In this document: piece after piece, positions 8,890-16,044 of the stretch | How positions within the stretch are numbered: the stretch's first letter is position 1 | Layout: each line of letters opens with the position of its first letter | Assembly: GCA_934096015.1 (NCBI GenBank) | Contig: CAKOLD010000016.1 | Span: forward strand, 1-19,917 | Length of the DNA stretch: 19,917 nucleotides | Direction: 5' to 3' | From: an uncultured Bacilli bacterium | GTDB taxonomy: Bacteria; Bacillota_I; Bacilli_A; RF39; UBA660 | The notes under the pieces: generated by a model | Seen by the model: only the letters and a program-made list of their open reading frames with translations | What the model was told of the DNA's origin: nothing | Database searches by the model: none | Program-made: the position numbers and the translations under genes

Positions 8890-8917
8890 AACCGTACTAT
8901 TCTAGTATGGTTTTTTT
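8890..8917 (+). terminator. Rho-independent terminator after the nucleotidyltransferase gene
   Basis: A 10-bp stem (8890-8899 with 8903-8912, one G-T pair) with a 3-base loop leads into a run of seven Ts (8911-8917). Confidence 0.88.
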
Positions 8918-8930
8918 GGTTTTTCTGTAA

Positions 8931-8936
8931 TATAAT
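8931..8936 (+). promoter_or_regulatory. Probable -10 element of the cysS promoter
   Basis: A consensus TATAAT follows the terminator. No good -35 match is seen at the usual distance. The ribosome site GGAGGAG (8947-8953) of cysS lies close behind. The leader is far too short for a T-box. Confidence 0.5.
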
Positions 8937-8958
8937 ATTTAGTAATGGAGGAGTTATT

Positions 8959-10356
8959 ATGAAAATATATAATACTTTAACTAGAGAAGTAGAAGAATTT
9001 AAAAGTATAAAACCTAATTATGTAGGATTTTATACATGTGGTCCTACTGTTTACCATTATGCTCATATTGGAAATATGAGGAATTATATAGGTCATGATG
9101 TTTTAGAAAAAACTCTTGAGTATTTGGGATATAAGGTTAAGAGAGTTATGAATATAACAGATGTTGGGCATTTAAGTAGTGATAGTGATTCTGGAGAAGA
9201 CAAAATGGTTAAAAGTGCTAAAGCACAACATAAGTCAGTTATGGATATTGCTAAATTTTATACCGATGCTTTTTTTAAAGATTTTAAAAAACTTAATTGT
9301 GATATGCCTGATGTAGTTGAACCTGCAACTAATTTGATAGATGATTATATAAAGATTATTGAGACTTTAATAAAAAAAGACTATGCTTATAAGTCTGGTG
9401 GTAATGTTTATTTTGATATAAGCAAGTTAGATGACTATTATAAATTAACTAATCATAAAATTGATGAGATGGTAGTTGGAGCTCGCGAAGAAGTTTTATA
9501 TGATGGAAACAAACGTAATCAAGGAGATTTTGCTTTATGGTTTACAAAAAGTAAATTTGATAGTCAAGAACTTAAATGGGATAGTCCATTTGGGGTGGGA
9601 TATCCCGGATGGCATATTGAATGTACGGGAATATCTTTAAAACATTTAGGTGAATATTTAGATATTCATGGTGGTGGAGTTGATAATATATTTCCTCACC
9701 ACACTAATGAAATTGCACAAAGTGAAGCATATATTGGACATAAATGGTGTAATTATTGGTTTCATAATGAACATTTAAATGATGAGTCTGGTAAAATGAG
9801 TAAAAGTAAAGGAACTATATTAAGTGTTTCAGTTTTAGAAAAAAAAGGTTATGATCCTTTAAGTTTTAGATATTTATGCTTAAATAGTCATTATAGAAAA
9901 CAGTTAGTATTTAGTTTTGCTAATCTAGATATAGCTTCTAATGCATATAAAAAACTATTAAATAAAATTAATAATATAGTTAATGAAGGAGATTTAGATA
10001 AAGAACTGTTTGAGCAGTATAATGAGAAGTTTATTAATTATATCAGTGATGATTTGAATACCGCTAATGCTATGTCAGTATTATATGATGTGTTAAAATC
10101 TAAAGAATTAAATGGTAATACTAAGTTAGAATTAGTAAGAAGTTTTGATAAAGTATTTAGTTTAAATTTAGTTAATGATAAAATGGAAGAAGTTGACTCT
10201 AGACATGATTATATTATGTCTAAAATTGAAGAAAGAAAATTAGCAAAACAAAATAAAGATTTTGCACTTGCTGATTCAATTAGAGATGATTTAGCAAAAG
10301 AAGGAATAACTTTAATAGATACTAGAGAAGGAACTACTTATAAAATAGAAAAATAG
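8959..10356 (+). CDS. cysS: Cysteinyl-tRNA synthetase
   Basis: Class I synthetase that charges tRNA-Cys; 465 residues, the usual length. The first zinc ligand is Cys27 in YTCGPTVY, and the ATP motif reads HIGN (36-39). Further zinc ligands by alignment memory are Cys222 (WHIECTG), His247 and Glu251 (in FPHHTNEIAQ). The second ATP motif KMSKS is at 279-283. The C-terminal helical and anticodon-binding part is present to the end. The start at 8959 has a strong GGAGGAG five bases upstream and matches the family N-terminus. The gene has its own terminator on both sides, so it is a single-gene unit. Unlike proS and serS in this window, it lacks a T-box leader. Confidence 0.97.
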   Translation: MKIYNTLTREVEEFKSIKPNYVGFYTCGPTVYHYAHIGNMRNYIGHDVLEKTLEYLGYKVKRVMNITDVGHLSSDSDSGEDKMVKSAKAQHKSVMDIAKFYTDAFFKDFKKLNCDMPDVVEPATNLIDDYIKIIETLIKKDYAYKSGGNVYFDISKLDDYYKLTNHKIDEMVVGAREEVLYDGNKRNQGDFALWFTKSKFDSQELKWDSPFGVGYPGWHIECTGISLKHLGEYLDIHGGGVDNIFPHHTNEIAQSEAYIGHKWCNYWFHNEHLNDESGKMSKSKGTILSVSVLEKKGYDPLSFRYLCLNSHYRKQLVFSFANLDIASNAYKKLLNKINNIVNEGDLDKELFEQYNEKFINYISDDLNTANAMSVLYDVLKSKELNGNTKLELVRSFDKVFSLNLVNDKMEEVDSRHDYIMSKIEERKLAKQNKDFALADSIRDDLAKEGITLIDTREGTTYKIEK

Positions 10357-10380
10357 ATATTTTAATTAATATCTTTTTTT
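10355..10380 (+). terminator. Rho-independent terminator of cysS
   Basis: A 7-bp AT-rich stem (10355-10361 with 10368-10374) with a 6-base loop and T tract to 10380. The arm overlaps the cysS stop codon. Confidence 0.78.
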
Positions 10381-10384
10381 GTGC

Positions 10385-10418
10385 TTGACTCTCCAGTTTG
10401 CTGTAATGTTATATTACA
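10385..10418 (+). promoter_or_regulatory. MerR-type promoter with 19-bp spacer and operator dyads
   Basis: TTGACT (10385-10390) and TATATT (10410-10415) are separated by 19 bp, the overlong spacing at which MerR-family proteins act by distorting the DNA. The spacer carries an imperfect dyad around CAG-TTTG-CTG (10394-10403). A perfect 6-bp inverted repeat, TGTAAT/ATTACA (10402-10407 and 10413-10418), overlaps the -10. The gene directly downstream encodes a MerR-family regulator, so autoregulation is the likely arrangement. Confidence 0.75.
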
Positions 10419-10462
10419 ACTAAGGAAAGGAGTGTTATAATAAAAAATAGAAAGTGATATTT

Positions 10463-10846
10463 ATGTATAAAATAGGAGAATTTGCAAATATAGTTAAATC
10501 TAATATTAAAACAATAAGGTATTATGATGAGATAAATTTATTAAAACCAAAAGTAATTGATAAATTTACTTCATATAGATATTATGATGAAGATAGTTTA
10601 CAGGAATATTATTCTATAATATTGTTAAAACAAATGGGTTTTAGTTTAGATGAAATAAAATTATATAAAGATAATTTAAGTGATGAAATATTTTTGAAAC
10701 AAAGAGAAAAATTATTAAATGATATAATTGAGAAGAAAAATATTTTAAAAATAATAGATAAAACTAGAAGTAGTATAGTGAATGGAAAAATAAATTTGGA
10801 TGGCTATGAAATAAATAATATAGTTACTAAAAAAAAGGAGAGATAA
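10463..10846 (+). CDS. MerR-family transcriptional regulator
   Basis: A 127-residue DNA-binding regulator. The N-terminal winged helix-turn-helix shows family signatures: MYKIGEFANI at the start, KTIRYYDEINLLKP, SYRYYDEDSL and ILLKQMGFSLDEIK, followed by the long dimerisation helix (~75-105). The C-terminal tail is short and has no recognisable ligand domain and no cysteines, so metal or thiol sensing like that of MerR, CueR or SoxR is unlikely. ATG 10463 matches the family N-terminus. An in-frame GTG at 10454 is possible but adds three unusual residues; a strong AAGGAAAGGAG (10422-10432) lies too far upstream to serve either start. The gene is followed within two bases by the VirD4-like gene, and both are presumably controlled by the 19-bp-spacer promoter upstream. 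Confidence 0.88.
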   Translation: MYKIGEFANIVKSNIKTIRYYDEINLLKPKVIDKFTSYRYYDEDSLQEYYSIILLKQMGFSLDEIKLYKDNLSDEIFLKQREKLLNDIIEKKNILKIIDKTRSSIVNGKINLDGYEINNIVTKKKER

Positions 10847-10848
10847 AG

Positions 10849-11664
10849 ATGAAGAAAATAATATGTGAAAATAAAAAAGAAATAGAAAAAAAGATTGAAG
10901 AATATATATCTCAAAATAAGAGTATGGTCATTCTTGATACCAATAAAGAGTATGAAAGACAATTTAAAGATGCAGGTTATGAAGTAATTAAATTTGATAT
11001 AAGTGATTTAGATAATAGTGTTCATTATAATCCTTTATTTGTTGCTCAAAAGTTATTTGAAAATGGAGATATAGATAATGCTATAGAAAAAATAGTTTGT
11101 TTTGGAAATTTACTTTTTCATAGTGATGATCGAATGGATCCTTATTGGGATAATGCTGCTAGAAGTGTTTTTATAGGGATATGTTTATATATTTTAAATA
11201 ATAAAAGAGATTTAACTTTAAAAGAAGTAATCAAAGTTAGTAATGATGAGTTTGATACGATGTGTGATTATATAAATAATTTAGATGTTTTGAATTATAT
11301 GAGTGTTATAACTTCAAGTGTAATTAATGCGCCATTAGAAACTAAAGGAGGTATTTTGTCAGTATTAAGACAGAATCTAGGTTCATTTGCTCAGAGACCT
11401 AATTTATTAAATAAAATATGTGTAGGAAAAGATTTTGAATTAAAAGATCATGGACAAGTTATATTATTAACTAACTTTAAACAAAGAACTATATTTAATA
11501 TTATAATTGAATTTTCATTAATAAATATTATAAATGAAATGATTGATAGTGGTATAGAATATAGAGTTATCTTAGATAATTATGATAGCATAATTAATAA
11601 AGAAGAATTTAATAAAATATTTGATTCTTATTTGTCAGATCATGTTGAATGTCTTATAGGATAA
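10849..11664 (+). CDS. VirD4/TraG-like protein without P-loop, function unknown
   Basis: A 271-residue soluble protein resembling the central part of VirD4/TraG-type conjugative coupling ATPases. Family-like segments appear in the expected order: SMVILDTNKEYERQF (25-39, the strand after the P-loop in the family), YNPL (60-63), DPYWDNAARSVF (97-108), a coupling-protein-like SVLRQNL region (~171-177), and a Walker-B-like strand VILDNYDSI (240-248). No GxxxxGK(S/T) Walker A exists, and the usual Asp-Glu of Walker B is Asp-Asn. The protein stops about 20 residues later, where the family continues with its sensor region. ATP hydrolysis is therefore unlikely. The gene starts two bases after merR, with ribosome site AAGGAGAG (10834-10842 region). 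No relaxase or other transfer gene is nearby. It could be a domesticated remnant or a regulator acting through protein contacts. The homology call is from motif memory and is moderate. Confidence 0.6.
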   Translation: MKKIICENKKEIEKKIEEYISQNKSMVILDTNKEYERQFKDAGYEVIKFDISDLDNSVHYNPLFVAQKLFENGDIDNAIEKIVCFGNLLFHSDDRMDPYWDNAARSVFIGICLYILNNKRDLTLKEVIKVSNDEFDTMCDYINNLDVLNYMSVITSSVINAPLETKGGILSVLRQNLGSFAQRPNLLNKICVGKDFELKDHGQVILLTNFKQRTIFNIIIEFSLINIINEMIDSGIEYRVILDNYDSIINKEEFNKIFDSYLSDHVECLIG

Positions 11665-11667
11665 AGC

Positions 11668-11696
11668 TTGACTTTGAAAGGAATTTAATATAAGAT
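11668..11696 (+). promoter_or_regulatory. Promoter of the proline T-box operon
   Basis: TTGACT (11668-11673), then TAAGAT (11691-11696) at 17 bp, or TATAAG (11689-11694) at 15 bp. The -35 starts four bases after the stop codon of the VirD4-like gene. Confidence 0.6.
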
Positions 11697-11701
11697 ATAC
11701 C

Positions 11702-11896
11702 TATAAATCAAAGAAGAGAACATGTTTATTAAGTTTATTTTTAAGAAAGTTAGTGGTTGATGGAAACTAATAAATGATTTAATAAATCCTATCTCTGAGA
11801 GTAGCTAATCACTACCGGTTAATACCGTTATCTAAAATTAAGTAAAAGTAAGGATGGTACCGCTTTAAGCTCCTTTAAAGTGGTATCATTTTTTTT
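11702..11896 (+). promoter_or_regulatory. T-box riboswitch, proline-specific (specifier CCU)
   Basis: A tRNA-sensing leader in front of proS. Visible parts: a Stem I base AGAGA/TCTCT (11715-11719 with 11792-11796); the apical region TTAGTGGTTGATGGAAACTAA (around 11750-11770); the specifier CCT (11788-11790) followed by the conserved purine A; the Stem II/III region with CCGGTTAATACCGTTATC; and the T-box motif TGGTACCGC (11855-11863). TGGT pairs with an NCCA end whose discriminator is A, as in tRNA-Pro. The terminator hairpin spans about 11854-11890 and ends in a T tract at ~11896. Uncharged tRNA-Pro is expected to stabilise the antiterminator and switch on the operon. The leader fills the 244-base gap between genes. 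Confidence 0.92.
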
Positions 11897-11908
11897 AGGA
11901 GGAGAATT

Positions 11909-13600
11909 ATGAAATTAAGTAAAAGTTATTTTTATACTTTAAGAGAAAATGTAAAGGATGAGGATTCAACATCAGGTAATCTTTTAGTTAAATCAGGAAT
12001 GATTAAAAAGGTATCATCAGGTATTTATATGTTTTTACCAATGGGATTAAAAGCTTTAAATAATATTAGAAATATTATAGATGAAGAGATGAGAAAAGCA
12101 GGAGCTGAAGAATTACTAATGCCTTCAATGATTCCAACAGATGTATATGCGGTAAGTGGTAGAGTTGATGCTTTTGGTAAAAGTATGTTTCATTTTAAGG
12201 ATAGATATGAAAAACCTTATGTATTAGGCCCTACGCATGAAGAATTGTTTGCAATTGCTGCTAAATCAATGGTAAAAAGTTATAAAAATTTACCATTTAC
12301 TATTTATCAACAAGCTCCAAAATTTCGTGATGAAGCTAGACCTCGTTTTGGATTAATTAGAGTAAGAGAATTTATAATGAAAGATGCTTATTCTTTTGAT
12401 AAAGATGAACAAGGATTAGATGAATCTTATAAGAAGATGTTTAATGCTTATAAAAATATATTTGATAGAATAGGGGTTAATTATGCTATTGTAAGAGCTG
12501 ATACTGGAGCTATGGGTGGAAGTTTATCGGAAGAGTTTCAAGCTTTAACTGATATTGGAGAAGATACTGTAGTATTGTGTGATAAATGTGATTACTCATC
12601 TAATTTAGAGATATCTACTTTTAAAGTAGAAGAAAATAAAGAAGAACATAAAAAAATAGAATTAGTGGAAACTTTAAATAAAGAAACTATTGAAGATGTT
12701 TGTGATTTTTTAAATGTAGATATTAAAAAATCAGTAAAAGCTTTATTAATGAATATTAATGGGGAGTTAGTAACTTTCTTTATAAGAGGAGATAGAACTT
12801 TAAATGAAACGAAAGTAAGTAAGCTATTTAAATGTGATGAAGTTAATTTTGCAGATGATATTTTAATAAGTACTAGTAATGCTGTTCCTGGATTTACAGG
12901 ACCTATTAATTTAAAAAATACTAAGATCGTTGTCGATAATGAAGTTTTAAAAATGCATAATTTTGTTATTGGAAGTAATAAAGAAAATTATCATTATATA
13001 AATGCTAATGTTGAAGATTTTTCTTATGATATGGCAGAGGATATAGTTAATGTTGTTGAACATGATGTATGTCCAAATTGTGGAGGTCATTTATATTTTA
13101 AAAAAGGTATTGAAATTGGAAATACATTTAAATTGGGTACAAAATATTCAATTAAATTAGGATTATATTATAAAGATGAAAATAATGAAGATAAACCAGT
13201 AGTAATGGGAAGTTATGGTATTGGTGCGGAACGTATTTTAGCAAGTGTTGTAGAACAAAATAATGATGAATTTGGAATAAGATTTCCTTTATCAATAGCA
13301 CCGTATAAAGTTGCTATTTGTGCTTTAAATACTAAAGATTTAGAATGTATGAAATTTTCTAATAATTTATATGAACAGTTACAAAATTCCAATATAGATA
13401 CTATTTTAGATGATAGAGAAGAAAGACCAGGAGTTAAGTTTAATGATATGGAACTAATAGGGGTTCCTATAAGAATAACTGTTGGGAAAAAATTAAATGA
13501 TGGATATGTAGAATTTAAATTAAGAACGGAAGATAAAGCTATTGATATTAAGACAACAGAAATTTTAGATTATATAAAGAATTATATAAAAGAAAATTAG
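11909..13600 (+). CDS. proS: Prolyl-tRNA synthetase, bacterial type with editing insertion
   Basis: Class II synthetase that charges tRNA-Pro, 563 residues. Motif 1 lies around 37-72 (SGIYMFLPMGL ... GAEELLMP), motif 2 around 137-156 (PKFRDEARPRFGLIRVREF) and motif 3 at 434-444 (GSYGIGAERIL). Between motifs 2 and 3 sits the insertion (INS) domain, ~225-400, with KSVKALLMN and FFIRGDRTLNETK, which in this family hydrolyses mischarged Ala-tRNA-Pro. The anticodon-binding domain occupies ~460-555. The length is close to the bacterial norm. The start has AGGAGGAG (11897-11904) four bases upstream, immediately after the T-box terminator. It is the first gene of a T-box-controlled unit that continues into the muramidase and cysK-like genes, with no terminator between. 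The stop is TAG. Confidence 0.97.
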   Translation: MKLSKSYFYTLRENVKDEDSTSGNLLVKSGMIKKVSSGIYMFLPMGLKALNNIRNIIDEEMRKAGAEELLMPSMIPTDVYAVSGRVDAFGKSMFHFKDRYEKPYVLGPTHEELFAIAAKSMVKSYKNLPFTIYQQAPKFRDEARPRFGLIRVREFIMKDAYSFDKDEQGLDESYKKMFNAYKNIFDRIGVNYAIVRADTGAMGGSLSEEFQALTDIGEDTVVLCDKCDYSSNLEISTFKVEENKEEHKKIELVETLNKETIEDVCDFLNVDIKKSVKALLMNINGELVTFFIRGDRTLNETKVSKLFKCDEVNFADDILISTSNAVPGFTGPINLKNTKIVVDNEVLKMHNFVIGSNKENYHYINANVEDFSYDMAEDIVNVVEHDVCPNCGGHLYFKKGIEIGNTFKLGTKYSIKLGLYYKDENNEDKPVVMGSYGIGAERILASVVEQNNDEFGIRFPLSIAPYKVAICALNTKDLECMKFSNNLYEQLQNSNIDTILDDREERPGVKFNDMELIGVPIRITVGKKLNDGYVEFKLRTEDKAIDIKTTEILDYIKNYIKEN

Positions 13601-13608
13601 AGGTAAAA

Positions 13609-14808
13609 ATGAAAGGAAGTAAAATAAGCTTATTATTAATGTTTTTATTAATGCTTACTGGATGTAATAAAGTTATAGTAGATAAGTTACCAAAAGATTA
13701 TTACATAAAAATGAGTGATACTAATTATGAGATTTATGAGGAAATAAGTTTAAAGGATATTATTAAAGAAACAAATATAACTATAGATAATATAAAAATA
13801 GTTCCTAAAAAATTGGGTAAAAATACTTATGATTGGTATTTTAAGATAAATAAGAAAAAGTATTTATATCATATAAATTATAATGTTGTGGATACTACTG
13901 AACCTAAAATATATGGTGGGCCAAATAAAACTTTTTATGTTGGAAATGAACAAAATATTTGTGATTTAGTTATGTATGGTGATAATTATGATAGAGAGCC
14001 TCAATGTACAGTTGATGGAGATTATGATTTTAATAAAGTGGGAACTTATAAAGTAAAAATATCAGTAACTGATTCGAGTTCAAATAGAAATAATTTTAAT
14101 ATGACTATTAATGTAATTGATCCTCCTAAAAAGAATGATAAGGATACAAATAATACTAAAGCAGAACCAACAAAAGTGTTGTTTAGTGATGTTTTAGATA
14201 AGTATAAAACAGAAGATACTGAAATTGGTATTGATGTTTCTAGATGGCAAGGAGATGTTGATTACACTAAAATAAAAGATGCCGGAGCAGAATTTGTTTT
14301 AATGCGTATTGGTGTACAACAAGATTTAAATGAAGAAATTAGTATGGATTCAAAATTTAAACAGAATATTAAAAATGCTAAGAAGGCAGGTTTAAAAGTT
14401 GGGGTATATTTATATAGTATGGCTATGTCAAAAGAAGAATCTATTAAACAAGCAAAATGGATAATAAAACAACTTAAGCATGAAAAAATAGATTTACCAA
14501 TTGTATTTGATTGGGAAAATTGGTCAAAATGGAATACTTACAAATTAAGTTTTTATGATATAAATGAAATAGCAGATTCTTTTATGAAAACTGTAGAAGA
14601 TGCAGGATACAGTGCTATGTTATATAGTAGCAAATTTTATTTAGAAAATATTTGGAAAAATAGAAATAATTACGATGTTTGGCTTGCACACTATACAAAT
14701 AATACTTTATCAGACTATAAAGGAAAATATAAATTTTGGCAATTATGTAGTGATGGAAAAATTGATGGTATTTCTGGAGATGTTGATATAGACGTTTTTT
14801 ATAAGTAA
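13609..14808 (+). CDS. GH25-family muramidase (lysozyme-like) lipoprotein with Ig-like domain
   Basis: Predicted extracellular lipoprotein, 399 residues, that would cleave the MurNAc-GlcNAc bond of peptidoglycan. The lipobox LMLTGC places the lipidated Cys at 19. A beta-rich Ig-like (DUF5011-type) region occupies ~95-171, followed by an Asn/Lys/Thr linker and a GH25 domain from ~203 to the end. Catalytic-type residues are present: GIDVSRWQGDVD (Asp209, Asp216) at the first strand and PIVFDWENW (Asp301, Glu303). The C-terminal FWQL and VDIDVFY are typical of the family. Cys118 and Cys133 in the Ig-like region could form a disulfide. The gene starts eight bases after proS, its ribosome site AGAGGT (13599-13604) overlapping the proS stop, so it is co-transcribed under the proline T-box. 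A cell-wall remodelling role is inferred; a phage or mobile origin is not suggested by the context. Confidence 0.88.
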   Translation: MKGSKISLLLMFLLMLTGCNKVIVDKLPKDYYIKMSDTNYEIYEEISLKDIIKETNITIDNIKIVPKKLGKNTYDWYFKINKKKYLYHINYNVVDTTEPKIYGGPNKTFYVGNEQNICDLVMYGDNYDREPQCTVDGDYDFNKVGTYKVKISVTDSSSNRNNFNMTINVIDPPKKNDKDTNNTKAEPTKVLFSDVLDKYKTEDTEIGIDVSRWQGDVDYTKIKDAGAEFVLMRIGVQQDLNEEISMDSKFKQNIKNAKKAGLKVGVYLYSMAMSKEESIKQAKWIIKQLKHEKIDLPIVFDWENWSKWNTYKLSFYDINEIADSFMKTVEDAGYSAMLYSSKFYLENIWKNRNNYDVWLAHYTNNTLSDYKGKYKFWQLCSDGKIDGISGDVDIDVFYK

Positions 14809-14832
14809 CATATATTAAATTAGAGGTGTGTA

Positions 14833-15783
14833 ATGAATAATTTAATTGGAAATACTCCTATGATAAAAATAAAATATAAATATAAAGGAAATGAAAGAAA
14901 TACTTATGCTAAATTAGAGTATTATAATTACACAGGAAGTATTAAAGATAGAATAGCAGATTATATAATAAGAAATTCTTACTTAGATGGTACTTTAAAA
15001 AAGGGTATGCCTATTATTGAAGCTACCAGTGGGAATACTGGAATATCTTTTGCAGCACTAGGAGCTTTTTATGGTCATGACGTTTATATTTTTATGCCAG
15101 ATTGGGTTAGTAAAGAGAGAGTTAACTTGATGAAGTTATATGGGGCAAAAGTATATTTAGTAACTCATGCGGAAGGTGGCTTTAAAGAATCTATTAAAAG
15201 AGCAGATGAACTTGCATTAAAACTTAAAGGATTTAGACCTAATCAATTTGATAATTTAAAAAATATTTTAGCTCATTATGAAACTACTGGAAAAGAAATA
15301 ATCGAACAAGTTCCTATAGTGCAAGCATTTTTAAATGGTATTGGAACGGGTGGGACACTTATGGGAGTTAGTAAAAGATTAAAAGAGTATAATCCAGATA
15401 TTAAAATAATTGCTATAGAACCAGATACTCTACCAATTCTTACGGATGGAATGAGTAAAGGTAATCATAAAATAGAAGGAATTGGTGATGATTTTATTCC
15501 TTCTATTGTAGATAAGAAGCTTATTGATAAAGTTATTGATATAAATGATGAGGATGCGATCAATATGTCAAGATTGTTAGCCAAAAAATTTGGTTTGGGA
15601 GTAGGAATAAGTAGTGGTGCTAATTTTCTTGGGACAGTTTTAAGTGGCTATGATAATGTAGTAACAATATTTACTGATGATAGTAAAAAATATTTATCTA
15701 CTGAATTAGCTAAAGATATAAATTTAAATAAGTCTTTAATATCAAATGATATAGAATTAATAAGTATGGAATATATTAAATAA
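14833..15783 (+). CDS. cysK: Cysteine synthase-like PLP enzyme (CysK/CBS family)
   Basis: A 316-residue fold-type II PLP enzyme, most like O-acetylserine sulfhydrylase, which makes cysteine from O-acetylserine and sulfide. The N-terminus INLIGNTP-like motif appears as NNLIGNTPM. The Schiff-base lysine is Lys38 in YTGSIKDR (family usual: PGGSVKDR). The substrate loop TSGNTG is at 65-70, and the phosphate-binding glycine loop appears as GIGTGGT. GVGISSGAN near 250 is the conserved Ser/Gly loop contacting the pyridine ring. There is no CBS-domain extension. The replacement of PG by YT in the Lys loop marks it as divergent, so a related activity such as cystathionine beta-synthase cannot be excluded. 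It starts 24 bases after the muramidase gene (AGAGGTG at 14822-14828) and should share the proline T-box transcript; the serine T-box promoter begins four bases after its stop. Confidence 0.86.
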   Translation: MNNLIGNTPMIKIKYKYKGNERNTYAKLEYYNYTGSIKDRIADYIIRNSYLDGTLKKGMPIIEATSGNTGISFAALGAFYGHDVYIFMPDWVSKERVNLMKLYGAKVYLVTHAEGGFKESIKRADELALKLKGFRPNQFDNLKNILAHYETTGKEIIEQVPIVQAFLNGIGTGGTLMGVSKRLKEYNPDIKIIAIEPDTLPILTDGMSKGNHKIEGIGDDFIPSIVDKKLIDKVIDINDEDAINMSRLLAKKFGLGVGISSGANFLGTVLSGYDNVVTIFTDDSKKYLSTELAKDINLNKSLISNDIELISMEYIK

Positions 15784-15786
15784 TTC

Positions 15787-15815
15787 TTGCATAAGTAAAA
15801 AAATAGTGTTAATAT
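15787..15815 (+). promoter_or_regulatory. Promoter of the serine T-box/serS unit
   Basis: TTGCAT (15787-15792), exactly 17 bp, then TAATAT (15810-15815). A start near 15822 fits the beginning of the T-box leader. Confidence 0.75.
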
Positions 15816-15821
15816 GAGTTT

Positions 15822-16016
15822 GTAAAGCGATTACGCAGGATTATAGTATAAAGATATTTTATAGAGAATTAGTGGCTGGTGAAAACTAATAATATTTTAT
15901 ATGAATCTACCTGCTAGTGCAGTTAATCACTGCCGGTTAAAACCGTTATAAAATTAAGTAAAAAATAGGATGGCACCGTCACTTAAAGACTCCTTAAGTA
16001 TGGTGCTTTTTTATTT
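15822..16016 (+). promoter_or_regulatory. T-box riboswitch, serine-specific (specifier UCU)
   Basis: A tRNA-sensing leader in front of serS. The Stem I base pairs GCAGG (15835-15839) with CCTGC (15910-15914); an inner AT-rich helix and ATTAGT/ACTAAT close the apical region GGCTGGTGAAA. The specifier TCT (15906-15908) sits in the canonical GAA-TCT-A context. The motif TGGCACCG (15971-15978) has C at the variable position, matching a G discriminator as in tRNA-Ser. The terminator pairs GCACCGT...CTTAA with TTAAG...ATGGTGC (~15973-16007, one bulge) before a T-rich tail. The core CCGGTTAA-ACCGTTAT...AAATTAAGTAAAA is nearly the same as in the proline T-box. Together with its promoter it fills the 261-base gap between genes. 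Confidence 0.92.
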
Positions 16017-16044
16017 ATTTTAATTATAAGAAAGGATAGTTTAA

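Noticed and set aside
8886..8958. T-box in front of cysS
   Set aside because: The gap is only 73 bases, holds a terminator and a -10, and has no TGGN-ACC motif.
10849..11664. An active integrative or conjugative element
   Set aside because: Only one VirD4-like gene without a P-loop is present; no relaxase, integrase, att repeats or tRNA-adjacent junction.
13609..14808. Prophage endolysin
   Set aside because: The GH25 protein has a lipobox and Ig-like domain and sits in a proS operon; there is no holin or phage gene nearby.
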